DNA of 64,000 bases from a virus, in the IMG/VR virus record IMGVR_UViG_3300035157_000753, positions 23,201-87,200 of that record; one strand, 5' to 3'. A program made the position numbers and the translations under genes. This document shows positions 39,602 to 49,313 of the stretch, piece by piece (position 1 is the first letter of the stretch; every line of letters begins with the position of its first letter). The notes beneath the pieces were generated by a model. The model was not told the DNA's origin and searched no databases. It saw only the letters and a program-made list of their open reading frames with translations.

Positions 39602-40611
39602 TAGTTTACTTGTCCACCGTTGATTGTACCAGAGGTCAACTTGTTTATATAGGAGACTCCATCAATAGCATTTCCACCAGAGCCAGGTGTTCCTCTTCCA
39701 GATCCACCTTGAGCAGTGGATCCCCATCCACCACCTCTACCTCCTGATTTTGAACCACATCCTGAAGCTCCCCCACCATTTCCTGGTGCGTTTACGGAAC
39801 CACTCTGCCCATTGTTTCCTCCTGTTCCTCTCTGTCCTCCTGGATAGCCAATACCACCACCTCCACCGCCTCCTTGTGACGTTGAGAAATTTTGATATGT
39901 TGCTTGACACTGACTTCCCTTCATACAACCATATTGTCCTGTATTCTGATATGTACATTGCCCACCACGGCCACCGCCGCCGCCTCCACCGCCGCCAGCG
40001 ATTTGACCATTATTGATCAGAAGAGATTCTTCTCTTACATATAATGCAGTTTGTCCGTTCTGTCCACCATTGGTATTAGATGTATTTTGTCCAGCTGAAC
40101 CATTACCACCTTTACCCATTATACGTCTACCACCACCAACAACAATTAGTACCTTAGATCCACCAGTTATATTAGGTATAGTTACATTTCTCTGCCATGA
40201 ATTTATATACACAACACCATAAACATCAGCACCACCTTGAGTATTATATCCAGAATATGATAGGGCAGTATCTAAATCAAATGTATAACTATCAGCTGCT
40301 ATTGTGTTATAAGATCCTGTTTGTAGATCATCAGTATTAGATCCTGTACATTCCATCCATCTAGTATTAACTGTCTTAGCTGATGAACCTGAGTTATTAT
40401 TATTCAGATCAAATTGAAATCTATACACATTACCTTTATGTACTTCTCTCCAAGTACCACCACTCTTAATATAATGTTGCTTAGCTCTTCTCCAAGTACC
40501 ACCACTATCTTTAGCGTGGATAGAATGAGTTGGTTCCCAACTATTACTCCTTTTTATCCATGCATTACCACCAAGTAGCTCTGCATATTGATTAGAATAA
40601 GGTAATCCCAT
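39601..40611 (-). CDS. Glycine-rich tail fibre adhesin (gp38-like)
   Basis: The 336-residue product has an N-terminal module with two related motifs (DSGGTWRRAKQHYIKSGGTW) at residues 35-54, a beta region, and from about residue 150 a series of glycine-rich blocks (GGGGGGGGGRGGQ, GGGGGGGIGYPGGQRGTGG, SGGRGGGWGS). This resembles the polyglycine sandwich of T2/S16-type gp38 adhesins, where loops between glycine strands bind the receptor. Between blocks lies a cysteine cluster (CTYQNTGQYGCMKGSQC), unusual for gp38. It begins at the stop of the long structural gene (TAATG). It is probably the receptor-binding tip. Confidence 0.7.
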   Translation of the reverse strand: MGLPYSNQYAELLGGNAWIKRSNSWEPTHSIHAKDSGGTWRRAKQHYIKSGGTWREVHKGNVYRFQFDLNNNNSGSSAKTVNTRWMECTGSNTDDLQTGSYNTIAADSYTFDLDTALSYSGYNTQGGADVYGVVYINSWQRNVTIPNITGGSKVLIVVGGGRRIMGKGGNGSAGQNTSNTNGGQNGQTALYVREESLLINNGQIAGGGGGGGGGRGGQCTYQNTGQYGCMKGSQCQATYQNFSTSQGGGGGGGIGYPGGQRGTGGNNGQSGSVNAPGNGGGASGCGSKSGGRGGGWGSTAQGGSGRGTPGSGGNAIDGVSYINKLTSGTINGGQVN

Positions 40612-43600
40612 TAGTATCTATACCAAACATCTCCATTTGAACCACCAGAAGGTGCATTTGTACTTATCCATCTTCTACCGTATGCATTTGATTCATCACC
40701 GATAGAAAATGTAACTCCACCTGTAGTTGAGTTAACAGATCCATCGTGGAAACCTGAAGGATTAGCAAATGATGTTACACCACTGTTACTAATAGTGATA
40801 GAGTTTGCACCATTAGAAATACCAATACCTGAACCTTGAGTAATAGTTGCTTTAGCAAATCCACTCGCAGAACCAATCAATAATTGACCGTTTGATAGTG
40901 TGTTTGTATTTATTCCAGTACCACCATACTGTCTACTGATCGTAGTTGCATTCCAAGTACCTGTTGTAATAGTACCAACAGTAGCAAGACTAGATGCAGA
41001 TGTTAATGATCCGAGAGAATCTATTGCTGATTCTATAGTAGCTTCAGTAGTAGCATCAAGAGCATCAATACCCTTTAATGTGCATGTACCAGAACTATCA
41101 GATATACAATTTGTACTACCAACTGTTAGATCTCCTCCTCCAATGGTGAAGTCACCATTTATTTCAAGAGTATTTCTTATAGTAGTTGTACCAGTCGTAG
41201 CACCAATTTGAACATCAGTAGCAGCACCACCAATATTCAATGTTGTTGCAGTAGTTTGAATTAAGTTGAAGGTTGTCTGGTTAGTAGTAATATCACCACC
41301 ATTAACAGCTATGTCATTGCTGAATGTAGCAACATCAGTAACACCTAGTGTACCACCTAAAGTAGTGGCACCTGTTCCAACTTGTAAGGTTCCTAAGTTG
41401 TTAATCTTAAGACCTAGGTTGTTACTCAATTCTAGATCACCAGTACTAGCAGTAGTACCACTACCACCAGTAATGGACATGTTACCAGTATCACTTAATC
41501 CAAACTTAACCCAGTTACCACCTAGATATGCACTACCTAGATATCCTCCTCGTGTTGGATTCTCAAGTAATTTCCAGTCACCTGTAGCACCTTGTGTAGT
41601 ATTTGATGGGTCAGTACCTAAAACATCAATATTCTTTTGTGATTCAGATGCAGTACCAATAGTAATATCAGCAACTGTCATCTCAGAATTAAAGGTTGAT
41701 AGTCCTTCTACCCTGAATTTACCTCTAATTTCAGTCTCAAGACTGTTAGATTCAACAGTAATCTTATCCCTAACAATGATCTCATCATAGGTAGGACGTA
41801 AGTTTGCAGTCTCACCAACAATGGATAGTGTAGGAGTATCAAGGTTTGCTTCTTCACCAGTAACAGAACTAACCTTAGTATTACCAATGAATAGGTCACC
41901 ATTACTATTAAGTCCAGAGTAGAATGCAATACCTCCATTCTCTTTCTGTGACTGTGAAACAAGAACTTCAGGTTCAGTTAGAACTCTATTCTGTACTGAA
42001 GGTAGACCAGTTGAGTAGTTACCTGGACCATAACCAACATATTCAAATGTATGGTTACCAGATCTTAGAATACTTGGTCGTCTAAGTTCAGTATCAGTAC
42101 CACCTGTTGCATTAACAGGTATCATTCTTACTGCTTGATCTAACTCAGTTGCATCACCATCTCTTGCTTCAAGAGTAATAAAGTTTGCTTGCTGAGGATC
42201 ATTTGTGTTTGCATTGGTATAATTATTTCTTGATTCTTCAATGAAATCACCAATTGATTCTTTAGTGATGGATAATGTCTTATCCTGAAGTCCTGTGTTA
42301 TTATCAGTTGTTGTTACTAAACCAATGGTAGTATTACTTGCAGCAGATGTTGCTTCACCTGGATCCTCTGTTGGGTTATCCTTATCTAAAGTAGGATATA
42401 AGTCATTAATATTTTGAGAGAATGAGAATGCATCAACACTAGCATTAGTTGGAGATACACTACCTTTCAATACAGTACAATAATAGATACCATTTTGTAC
42501 TGACTTCTTAAGTTCCTTCTCTATTTCAATGTCATAGATGTAATAAACATCACCATATGACTGACCAGTAGGTACGTTTCTAGGCTGAATAATATAACCA
42601 TTGATAGGATCTCTTTGTAGATCAACTGAACTATCTACAACATAACGCAATCTGTATGTTCTATCCCTAGAAGTTCTATTATCAGGAACACGTCTCATGT
42701 ATCCTGCACCAGTGAATAGTGAATTGGTATAGAAGTTATCATCAGCAAGATGATAATGAATACCCTTATATCCAGTGGTTGCAGATGCATTCTGTGAACC
42801 AGATGTAGCTGCAGTAACTCTTAAATACCAGTTACCTAATGTTGCATCCCATTGTATTGGATGATTTGGATCTCCAGCAACGTATGAATTTGCAGTAACA
42901 GCAGTAAATACACTATCAGCTGGTGTAGTACTACCATCAGGTGTAATTAATGCAGCAAATACGGTTGGTGCAGAGTTATTATTAGAATCTATAAGAGATA
43001 CTAATATTTTATCCTGTATTCTAGCACCAATATTGAAACCTTGTAATTTATATGGTGGTTTGGTTGCTTGTGATGTATATCCATAGAGATATAATCTTGT
43101 GTCTACAGCACCAATATGAGCCCATGTAACACTACCATCAACAGCAGAACCACTAGTATGATTCGGACCAGATCCAACAGTATTAGTTTGTCCACCAGCA
43201 ACAGTATAATATGCCTGTCCACTGTTTACACATGTTGATCCAGCAGCAATAGTCTGGTTTAATCCCCATGCTGTATTATTTCTTTCAGCATTTTGTTGTG
43301 TTTTTTGTACATCAAAAGCAACATAACCAACAGGAATTTCATTAACAACACCTTTCCATACACTTAAACCAGTAGCAGTTGATCCACGATAACCTCTATT
43401 TAAGGTTAACTGACCACTAGTTCCATTAACAGCAGTTACCTTATATGCTTCTTGAGCATCAGATTGTATGAATTTAATATAATCACCAGCTGCTATACCA
43501 TGACCATCATTGTTCTGAACACATGCAACAATCCAATTATTTTCTGTAGCATTAAAGGTATATGATCCAACAGCACCATATGTTCTTGCTAACTTTTTAG

Positions 43601-45182
43601 GTGGAATAACATGAGTTATCTTACCAGCCTTATCCTGTGTAAATGGTGATCCCTTAAATCCTTTTGCTCTTAATGCACAAGATCCAAAGTTACTGTTAGA
43701 GTTAGTAATTGACTGGTCACCACCACTTAGGGCTACGAAATGATCAGCGAATCCAACAGCGAACACTGATACTGCCTGTATAACAGCATCATTTGAACAT
43801 TTTACATGGAAGTTTCTATATGCAGCTTTAAATATACTATCTCCATCAGTGTGGCCACCTGCTTCATATGCAGATCCATTCCACTTGATGAATGCGTTAT
43901 CATCTTTCTGTAGTGATACACCAGTAAACTGAGCAACAACCATGGATTTGAATCCAGTTGCTTTACTACCATCAGCGTGCATACCACAGGTTCCCCAAGT
44001 AGATCTTAGAGAACAGTTGAATATGTATGGTGATGATGAATCTACGTTATCAACTTCTACCTGAACTTGGCAACTATCTGTTGTTGGGTTACCAGATGGT
44101 GCACCTGATCCAGGATCTTTAATGATGTATCTGAATTTAGTTGGTGATACAACCTCACTAACAAAATATGATCCATTAAATCTTGTAGCATCAGTTCCTG
44201 TTACACCACTAATAAGAATAGGAGTACCAACAGATAGATTATGATTAGTTGTTGTAGTTACCTGAGCAGTTGTTGTGAATACGTTCACATTAACATAGTC
44301 AGTTATAATACCACTAGATGCTGTATTAGCAATAGTTACAGGTCCAGCTAAGTTAGGACCAACAATTCTATTTTCTTCTATTCTTGCTTGTAATTCATCA
44401 GCACTTTGTGTACCAGTAGCATCAGGAATATCAGCATATGCCTTAGCAATCTTCTGATAGTATAACTCTAGATCATTCTCTGTTAATGCTTGACCATCAG
44501 TTCCAGTAATACCTGCCTGTATATTATTACCATCAGCATACTCAAAACAACATAGTTTATGGTGAGAGAATGTTGGTGGTGATGATGCAGATGGCTGTGC
44601 AGGATCTTTATATACACCTGTAGAAGGTCCATCAAAGAAACTAAATTGCCAGAAATAGCAACCACCAGTTACCCTGAAGATTGCAGATCTATCAATAGCA
44701 CCAGCTTCAGGATCAGGAATATATAATGGTCTAATCTTAGTCTTTCTAAGATCCATACCAACAAGTGATGTACCTCTAGGTACAATAATTCCACCCTCTA
44801 CAGAGTTGAATCTATAGAGAACATTGTTTGGATTAGGATTACCACTAGCATCTGTTAAATCAAAGTTAGTGGATGAACTTAATTCTGTAATATCTGCAGG
44901 TAAATAAGCATTACCTGAAGTATTTGTGCCTGGTCTATTATCTACAAGATAATCACCAGGATATAATACGATAGTAAATGATTCATAAGCATCATTAAAT
45001 TGACCAGCCCTATAAGAAAATCTGGCAGATTCTATTAGTGCCCTTTGTATAGTTTTAAAAGGACGGTTAGGAGAGTTACCTCTATTGTCAAATGAGTCAG
45101 ATGCATCAAAATCATCAGGGTTGACATATAGGCAACGGCCAGTTTTTGATGTAAAGACGTTCTTAAGTCTGGTTAGTGCCAT
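40611..45182 (-). CDS. Large virion structural protein (fibre-like, 1523 residues)
   Basis: The N-terminus (CLYVNPDDFDASDSFDNRG, then SPNRPFKTIQRALIESARFS) is typical of the large cyanophage structural protein with a pectate-lyase-like beta-helix start. Residues about 637-692 hold a module ending DGSVTWAHIG that is shared with the gp7-like protein. The second half (EIRGKFRVEGLSTFNSEMTV, LEINGDFTIGGGDLTVGST, GGTGINTNTLSNGQLLIGSA) is built of fibre repeats, and the chain ends GDVWYRY. It is probably a trimeric fibre that carries the adhesin encoded next. Confidence 0.8.
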   Translation of the reverse strand: MALTRLKNVFTSKTGRCLYVNPDDFDASDSFDNRGNSPNRPFKTIQRALIESARFSYRAGQFNDAYESFTIVLYPGDYLVDNRPGTNTSGNAYLPADITELSSSTNFDLTDASGNPNPNNVLYRFNSVEGGIIVPRGTSLVGMDLRKTKIRPLYIPDPEAGAIDRSAIFRVTGGCYFWQFSFFDGPSTGVYKDPAQPSASSPPTFSHHKLCCFEYADGNNIQAGITGTDGQALTENDLELYYQKIAKAYADIPDATGTQSADELQARIEENRIVGPNLAGPVTIANTASSGIITDYVNVNVFTTTAQVTTTTNHNLSVGTPILISGVTGTDATRFNGSYFVSEVVSPTKFRYIIKDPGSGAPSGNPTTDSCQVQVEVDNVDSSSPYIFNCSLRSTWGTCGMHADGSKATGFKSMVVAQFTGVSLQKDDNAFIKWNGSAYEAGGHTDGDSIFKAAYRNFHVKCSNDAVIQAVSVFAVGFADHFVALSGGDQSITNSNSNFGSCALRAKGFKGSPFTQDKAGKITHVIPPKKLARTYGAVGSYTFNATENNWIVACVQNNDGHGIAAGDYIKFIQSDAQEAYKVTAVNGTSGQLTLNRGYRGSTATGLSVWKGVVNEIPVGYVAFDVQKTQQNAERNNTAWGLNQTIAAGSTCVNSGQAYYTVAGGQTNTVGSGPNHTSGSAVDGSVTWAHIGAVDTRLYLYGYTSQATKPPYKLQGFNIGARIQDKILVSLIDSNNNSAPTVFAALITPDGSTTPADSVFTAVTANSYVAGDPNHPIQWDATLGNWYLRVTAATSGSQNASATTGYKGIHYHLADDNFYTNSLFTGAGYMRRVPDNRTSRDRTYRLRYVVDSSVDLQRDPINGYIIQPRNVPTGQSYGDVYYIYDIEIEKELKKSVQNGIYYCTVLKGSVSPTNASVDAFSFSQNINDLYPTLDKDNPTEDPGEATSAASNTTIGLVTTTDNNTGLQDKTLSITKESIGDFIEESRNNYTNANTNDPQQANFITLEARDGDATELDQAVRMIPVNATGGTDTELRRPSILRSGNHTFEYVGYGPGNYSTGLPSVQNRVLTEPEVLVSQSQKENGGIAFYSGLNSNGDLFIGNTKVSSVTGEEANLDTPTLSIVGETANLRPTYDEIIVRDKITVESNSLETEIRGKFRVEGLSTFNSEMTVADITIGTASESQKNIDVLGTDPSNTTQGATGDWKLLENPTRGGYLGSAYLGGNWVKFGLSDTGNMSITGGSGTTASTGDLELSNNLGLKINNLGTLQVGTGATTLGGTLGVTDVATFSNDIAVNGGDITTNQTTFNLIQTTATTLNIGGAATDVQIGATTGTTTIRNTLEINGDFTIGGGDLTVGSTNCISDSSGTCTLKGIDALDATTEATIESAIDSLGSLTSASSLATVGTITTGTWNATTISRQYGGTGINTNTLSNGQLLIGSASGFAKATITQGSGIGISNGANSITISNSGVTSFANPSGFHDGSVNSTTGGVTFSIGDESNAYGRRWISTNAPSGGSNGDVWYRY

Positions 45183-45199
45183 CTTTTACTATCTCTATG

Positions 45200-46192
45200 T
45201 TATGAAGGAATTTCAGCAGTATCTTCAAATCCAATTAGAGTTGCAGATACAGCAGCAGTTGATTTAACATAAAGTGATTGATAAGTACCAAGTACTAATC
45301 CTGTCAATTCAAAAGTTTTTTGGTTATCAATGGATACATTACGAGCAATATATTGTGATGTTTCAACATCACGAACTGCAGAAATTAACAGTTCAGTACC
45401 AGCAGCATCAATAAATTCTGTTGCAGGAGTTGTATTACCAGCAGCAGCATACCTATTTTGTGTAGTAGCTACTGGTGCATTATTAAATGCAGTAGACTTC
45501 GCAGCACTGTTGTTGTTCTCAGCAACAACCTCAGTATTGATGTCATAGATGTTCTTATAGTTGATATTATTTTTATACTCATAGTTTTGGAAGTATACTA
45601 CTCCAAGTTGTGAGTCATAATACCTAACTCTACCTGACCACCCATCAGTTCCACCAGTACCAGCATAAGAAGGACCAGCAGATATTGTTCCACCATTTGC
45701 TCCTGTTACAGTAGTATCACCTGGAAGATCAAGTCCCTTTGGATGGCTCATGTTCCTTAACCAAAGTTTGCTGTTACCAGAATCCCAAAGTTCAACAATG
45801 GCAGTCTGTGCAGTAGGAGTAAGTCCACTATTCGTCCAACTGACAGTCTCACCTGGTGTAAATGATCCCGTAACACCACCACCTTCTATTACAACTGAAG
45901 TTGTGTATGAAAACTCAGGAAATGAAAATGCACTAAAGGTAGATGGTGCACCTGGTTGGTTACCTGGTGCATCTAGTTGCAATGCTTGAGTTTGTTCAGT
46001 TACTGCAATATCTACAGTAGCTGCACTACCAGTATTATTAGCAATTATTAATTTACCACTCATCAGAGTAGCACCAGGACATGTATAAATGTTGAATCCC
46101 TGAGTTGCAGTTGCAGAAGTTGTTCTTGAATTTGAGTACGGGGTAACGGATGGGGTGAAGTTTGCCAGTACTCCGACTTGTTTGACGGCCAT
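45200..46192 (-). CDS. Virion structural protein
   Basis: The 330-residue product starts MAVKQVGVLANFTPSVTPYS. It is Thr/Ser/Gly-rich and beta-like, with SGKLIIANNTGSAATVDIAV near the N-terminus and GVTGSFTPGETVSWTNSG in the middle. The gene lies between two fibre genes and is 5 bp and 17 bp from them. I recall similar proteins in the fibre cluster of cyanophages; the precise role is unknown. Confidence 0.65.
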   Translation of the reverse strand: MAVKQVGVLANFTPSVTPYSNSRTTSATATQGFNIYTCPGATLMSGKLIIANNTGSAATVDIAVTEQTQALQLDAPGNQPGAPSTFSAFSFPEFSYTTSVVIEGGGVTGSFTPGETVSWTNSGLTPTAQTAIVELWDSGNSKLWLRNMSHPKGLDLPGDTTVTGANGGTISAGPSYAGTGGTDGWSGRVRYYDSQLGVVYFQNYEYKNNINYKNIYDINTEVVAENNNSAAKSTAFNNAPVATTQNRYAAAGNTTPATEFIDAAGTELLISAVRDVETSQYIARNVSIDNQKTFELTGLVLGTYQSLYVKSTAAVSATLIGFEDTAEIPS

Positions 46193-46197
46193 GAGTT

Positions 46198-47706
46198 TTA
46201 ATTAAATGAGTGGAAGTAGACTTTTGCCATTGATACACCGCTTCCAGTACCAGAATTCAGCGTGGCAGTTGATCCTGTCTGTGGATCTGTTAGAACAATT
46301 TCTCTGGCAGAGATTTTACCACCAGTTTTATTAACAGGGTCAGTTGTATTAATAGTTATATCACCATCAAACCAACCATCTCCAGATACATCTAACTTGT
46401 AACCTGGAGTTTTACCAATACCAAACTGACCACCACCATCTAAGATAGCTTGGTCAGCACCAGTATCATCAGTAAAGTTTAAACTTGAACTTGCTACACG
46501 CTTCTGGATAATCGATTTCGATGTTCCAGCATCTCCAATTATAAGTGAAGAACCTGTAGCAAATATAGAACCTTCAACTTCAAGAGTATATGTTGCAGCA
46601 GCTCTACCAATACCTAATTGACCATCTAGTTGATGTGCACTACCAGTACTTACAATATTACCAGTAGATGTAATACTAGTAACAGCATCTATAGCTCCTG
46701 TAATATTAATTCCAGTCGCTGAAGTTTCTAATTTAGGGAAAAAATCATGGTATATTTTAACTGAACCATCGTCAGTACATTCAATAAATGGTTCATTACC
46801 ATCTTTATTCTGTAACCATATTTTATCAGCACCAATCTTTAGTGTAGATCCAGATGCCCTAGTATCTACAATTAAACTCTCAGTGGTATCCCCATGAGAT
46901 ATTTGTAGATCGTCATCATTACCTAATTTGATGACTTTATCATCAGGCATATCAATATGACTGTTAGGAATCAAATCCCCAGTTATAGTAACAGTCTGAT
47001 TAGCAACTACTGTATTATTAAATGTTGCAGCAGCACTAAAGGAAGCTGAACCATTAACAGTTACAGTATCTGCAGAAGTTGTTCCCAATACTCCACTACC
47101 TGTGGAAGTAAAGTCAACAATACTAAGTGTGCCTGTAAAGGCAGCATTATCAAGAGTTTTATTTGTTAGTGTTTGAGTAGCACCTAAAGTTACAAGTGTA
47201 TCACTTGCAGCTACAACACCATTAGAAGGTAACACATATGTATGAGTTACACCTGCAGGTATTGATTCTGTACTAAACTTACCGACCTTACTGGTATCAG
47301 ATGAGTTTGGTATTACAAACAAATTATCTGTAATTGCTAAAATAGAACCCAGACGTATTTGACCAGTACCTTGAGCAGCAATGGTAATGTCTAAGTTAGT
47401 ATCAGCAGCATCTTTCGCCTGTACATTGAGAGTACCCCCAACCTTCTGAAGATTGAGTCTAGCATCTCCCATTGCAAGACCGACTTGCCCTTGAGTTTCG
47501 GAAAACATACCCGTAGAGGTTTTCCCTTCAAAAGATACACCTGGAGTAGTATATGTACCTGAAGGTACAGCTCGGAATATACTACCTACAGCTGATCTTT
47601 TATTTTGATCTGTTGGATCCGAATTATCTAGAAGTAGCAAAGTATCAGAGCTAGATACGCTTCCTGCTTCCAATAATGTTAGGTCAGATATCTTACGTGT
47701 TGCCAC
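46198..47706 (-). CDS. Tail fibre-like protein
   Basis: The 502-residue product starts MATRKISDLTLLEAGSVSSS. The ATRKISDLT start followed by SDTLLLLDNSDPT is a common N-terminal attachment module of cyanophage fibres. Later parts show fibre repeats (ATQTLTNKTLDNAAFTGTLS, QLDGQLGIGRAAATYTLEVE). An exact TATAAATA promoter lies 29 bp upstream. It heads the fibre cluster. Confidence 0.75.
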   Translation of the reverse strand: MATRKISDLTLLEAGSVSSSDTLLLLDNSDPTDQNKRSAVGSIFRAVPSGTYTTPGVSFEGKTSTGMFSETQGQVGLAMGDARLNLQKVGGTLNVQAKDAADTNLDITIAAQGTGQIRLGSILAITDNLFVIPNSSDTSKVGKFSTESIPAGVTHTYVLPSNGVVAASDTLVTLGATQTLTNKTLDNAAFTGTLSIVDFTSTGSGVLGTTSADTVTVNGSASFSAAATFNNTVVANQTVTITGDLIPNSHIDMPDDKVIKLGNDDDLQISHGDTTESLIVDTRASGSTLKIGADKIWLQNKDGNEPFIECTDDGSVKIYHDFFPKLETSATGINITGAIDAVTSITSTGNIVSTGSAHQLDGQLGIGRAAATYTLEVEGSIFATGSSLIIGDAGTSKSIIQKRVASSSLNFTDDTGADQAILDGGGQFGIGKTPGYKLDVSGDGWFDGDITINTTDPVNKTGGKISAREIVLTDPQTGSTATLNSGTGSGVSMAKVYFHSFN

Positions 47707-47734
47707 ACTAAGTCCACAATAAAACGTTCAAGTC

Positions 47735-47742
47735 TATTTATA
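47735..47742 (-). promoter_or_regulatory. T4-type late promoter for the fibre cluster
   Basis: The minus strand reads TATAAATA, 29 bp upstream of the first fibre gene and overlapping the end of the CpeT-like gene. Confidence 0.75.
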
Positions 47743-48178
47743 ACTTCTTCTTGAATGTAAAAAATCCTTCGCTACCATCCCAATACCCTTTGTCCCAACT
47801 ATGGTACTCAGTAGCATATAATTTTGCTTGACTTTCCAACTTTTTACCTTTATATGTACAATCTGGCAGTGATGCACCATAAAATGCCATGTCATCAGGT
47901 ACAAAAGAGAATATCATATCACATGCTGGATTCTTTACTATTAATATACCCGTGTTATCATTTAATATTAAAGGTTCGGTAACCTCCACTTCCTGTTCTC
48001 GATATGGTTTGTCAGTATAGTTATATCGAGATTTAGTTAGGAACTTACGTTCATCTACTTTTTCATGAGTTACTATTATATGTGCCCACTTTGTAGGGTT
48101 GGATGATGCTTGGTGCCAATTATCAAAGGTTCCTTCAAACCACTGGCAAAATAAATCTAATTCCATTTTATTGGACAT
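47738..48178 (-). CDS. CpeT/CpcT-like protein (bilin lyase relative)
   Basis: The 146-residue product has the CpeT-family pattern: LDLFCQWFEGTFDNWHQASS at residues 8-27, PTKWAHIIVTH, SRYNY...KPYREQEVEV at about 50-66, FYGASLPDC at 99-107, and WDKGYWDGSEGFFTFKKK at the end. CpeT proteins attach phycoerythrobilin to phycoerythrin, and phage copies are known in cyanophages. This one is short and lies in the structural region, not near bilin genes. It overlaps the unknown gene upstream by 22 bases. It may be a true bilin lyase or a relative with another ligand. Confidence 0.72.
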   Translation of the reverse strand: MSNKMELDLFCQWFEGTFDNWHQASSNPTKWAHIIVTHEKVDERKFLTKSRYNYTDKPYREQEVEVTEPLILNDNTGILIVKNPACDMIFSFVPDDMAFYGASLPDCTYKGKKLESQAKLYATEYHSWDKGYWDGSEGFFTFKKKL

Positions 48179-48834
48179 TTTCCTTCATTGGTTACTCTTT
48201 TCATAATTATATCCCATGCATCAAACATGGTAAATGCCCTGAACCTATTGTTCTGGTTAAGTTCTTTAATCAGACGTTCAGGTGGATCCTTCTTATCTAG
48301 TTTGAAATTAGAATCAGACTTCTTAGAATATAGTCTGAAATAATACAGTGGTGTTCCTTTTGGTAAGTATACATCCTTCTGTAATACTTTTACTCCAACT
48401 ACAAGGGGTCTATACCATACAGATATAGGAAAGGTAGCAGGTACCAAGTCCAACCCAAACCTAGAAAGCAAAGGGTGAGGAATCTGTTCAATCCATACAT
48501 CTTTTTCATTTGTCCATACAGACATTGTATACTTCATTTGAAGTTCTGGCAAGTCACCGCTTAGCCAATTTTCACCTAAGTGAAAGTAATCATCATATGA
48601 TTCTTGACTTAGACTAGTTTCTATGTTATTATCTTTGATCTTAAACCCAAGATCAAATGGTTGTTTAACTACCCAAGTATTATCACCCCACTTCTTCCAT
48701 GCAGGACATTTGGCATGATCATATCTCATATCATACCCAATTCTATATTTCGTTGGTGGGTCTACAAATTCAGGTGGAAATGGATCAGTTTCCTGTCCTT
48801 CTCCTATTCTATAAGACCAGTATACTTGCTTCAT
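48157..48834 (-). CDS. Protein of unknown function in the ACP/oxygenase cluster
   Basis: The 225-residue product starts [20 protein letters not shown]. Notable segments are KCPAWKKWGDNTWVVKQPFD near residues 42-61, SVWTNEKDVWIEQIPHPLLS near 105-124, and WYRPLVVGVKVLQKD. The ordered Trp- and Pro-rich pattern and lack of repeats suggest a soluble enzyme or binding protein. I recall related proteins (CPA-W...PFDL) in marine phages, often near 2OG oxygenases, and a distant likeness to DUF6065, but no function. It overlaps the oxygenase stop as ATGA. Confidence 0.6.
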   Translation of the reverse strand: MKQVYWSYRIGEGQETDPFPPEFVDPPTKYRIGYDMRYDHAKCPAWKKWGDNTWVVKQPFDLGFKIKDNNIETSLSQESYDDYFHLGENWLSGDLPELQMKYTMSVWTNEKDVWIEQIPHPLLSRFGLDLVPATFPISVWYRPLVVGVKVLQKDVYLPKGTPLYYFRLYSKKSDSNFKLDKKDPPERLIKELNQNNRFRAFTMFDAWDIIMKRVTNEGKCPIKWN

Positions 48835-49313
48835 TTTTCAAAGTAACTGATATTTAAAACAAGACGACGATCTACATCAGTAGAAGGAACACCCCTATGT
48901 ACTAGATTAGTATCAAAAATTATAGCATGATTCTCCACACTATAAATTTTTTCACCACTTTCTTTAAACTCAGTATAACCATTATTGGTATTGAGATATA
49001 GGACACAAGTTTTACTTGGTGTACTAATCTGCCAATCTGTATGCCACTCTTGTTCTGGTGCATTCCTAGGAGTTGCATTTGCTTTAACTCTTAGAATTGC
49101 TATAGCATTAAGTTGATTAGTTATAGTAACTAAGCACCTCATCAACCTAGGTGTCATGTTCTGGGAGAACTGATGATCATAGTACAGTAAATTTACATAC
49201 TGTTCTGGTTCACCTGGTGAGTTAGGATAATACCAAGGAAAATGTACGTCGTTTAGTTGATTATATAATTCATTAAACGTACCATATTTAAGAAACTGGC
49301 TGATCACCTGCAT
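48831..49313 (-). CDS. 2OG-Fe(II) oxygenase-like protein in the ACP cluster
   Basis: With ATG 49313 as start ([25 protein letters not shown] lies 7 bases upstream) the product has 160 residues. H91-T-D93 ([10 protein letters not shown]), H139 (NLVHRGVPS) and R150 ([11 protein letters not shown]) form the iron and 2-oxoglutarate site of the dioxygenase family. All key residues are intact. It overlaps the ACP gene upstream by 26 bases and the next gene by 4, so the three are co-translated. The neighbouring ACP raises the possibility that it hydroxylates a carrier-bound acyl chain. Confidence 0.72.
   Translation of the reverse strand: MQVISQFLKYGTFNELYNQLNDVHFPWYYPNSPGEPEQYVNLLYYDHQFSQNMTPRLMRCLVTITNQLNAIAILRVKANATPRNAPEQEWHTDWQISTPSKTCVLYLNTNNGYTEFKESGEKIYSVENHAIIFDTNLVHRGVPSTDVDRRLVLNISYFEK

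Noticed and set aside
39687-40016. Leu/His-rich plus-strand frame opposite the adhesin gene
   Set aside because: It is the complement of glycine codons (GGN read as CCN or shifted), so the long frame is a by-product of composition.
41266-41790. Plus-strand open frame of 174 codons inside the 1523-residue fibre gene
   Set aside because: Antisense shadow with Pro/Val/Leu-rich sequence and no start signals; the minus-strand fibre frame is clearly the coding one.
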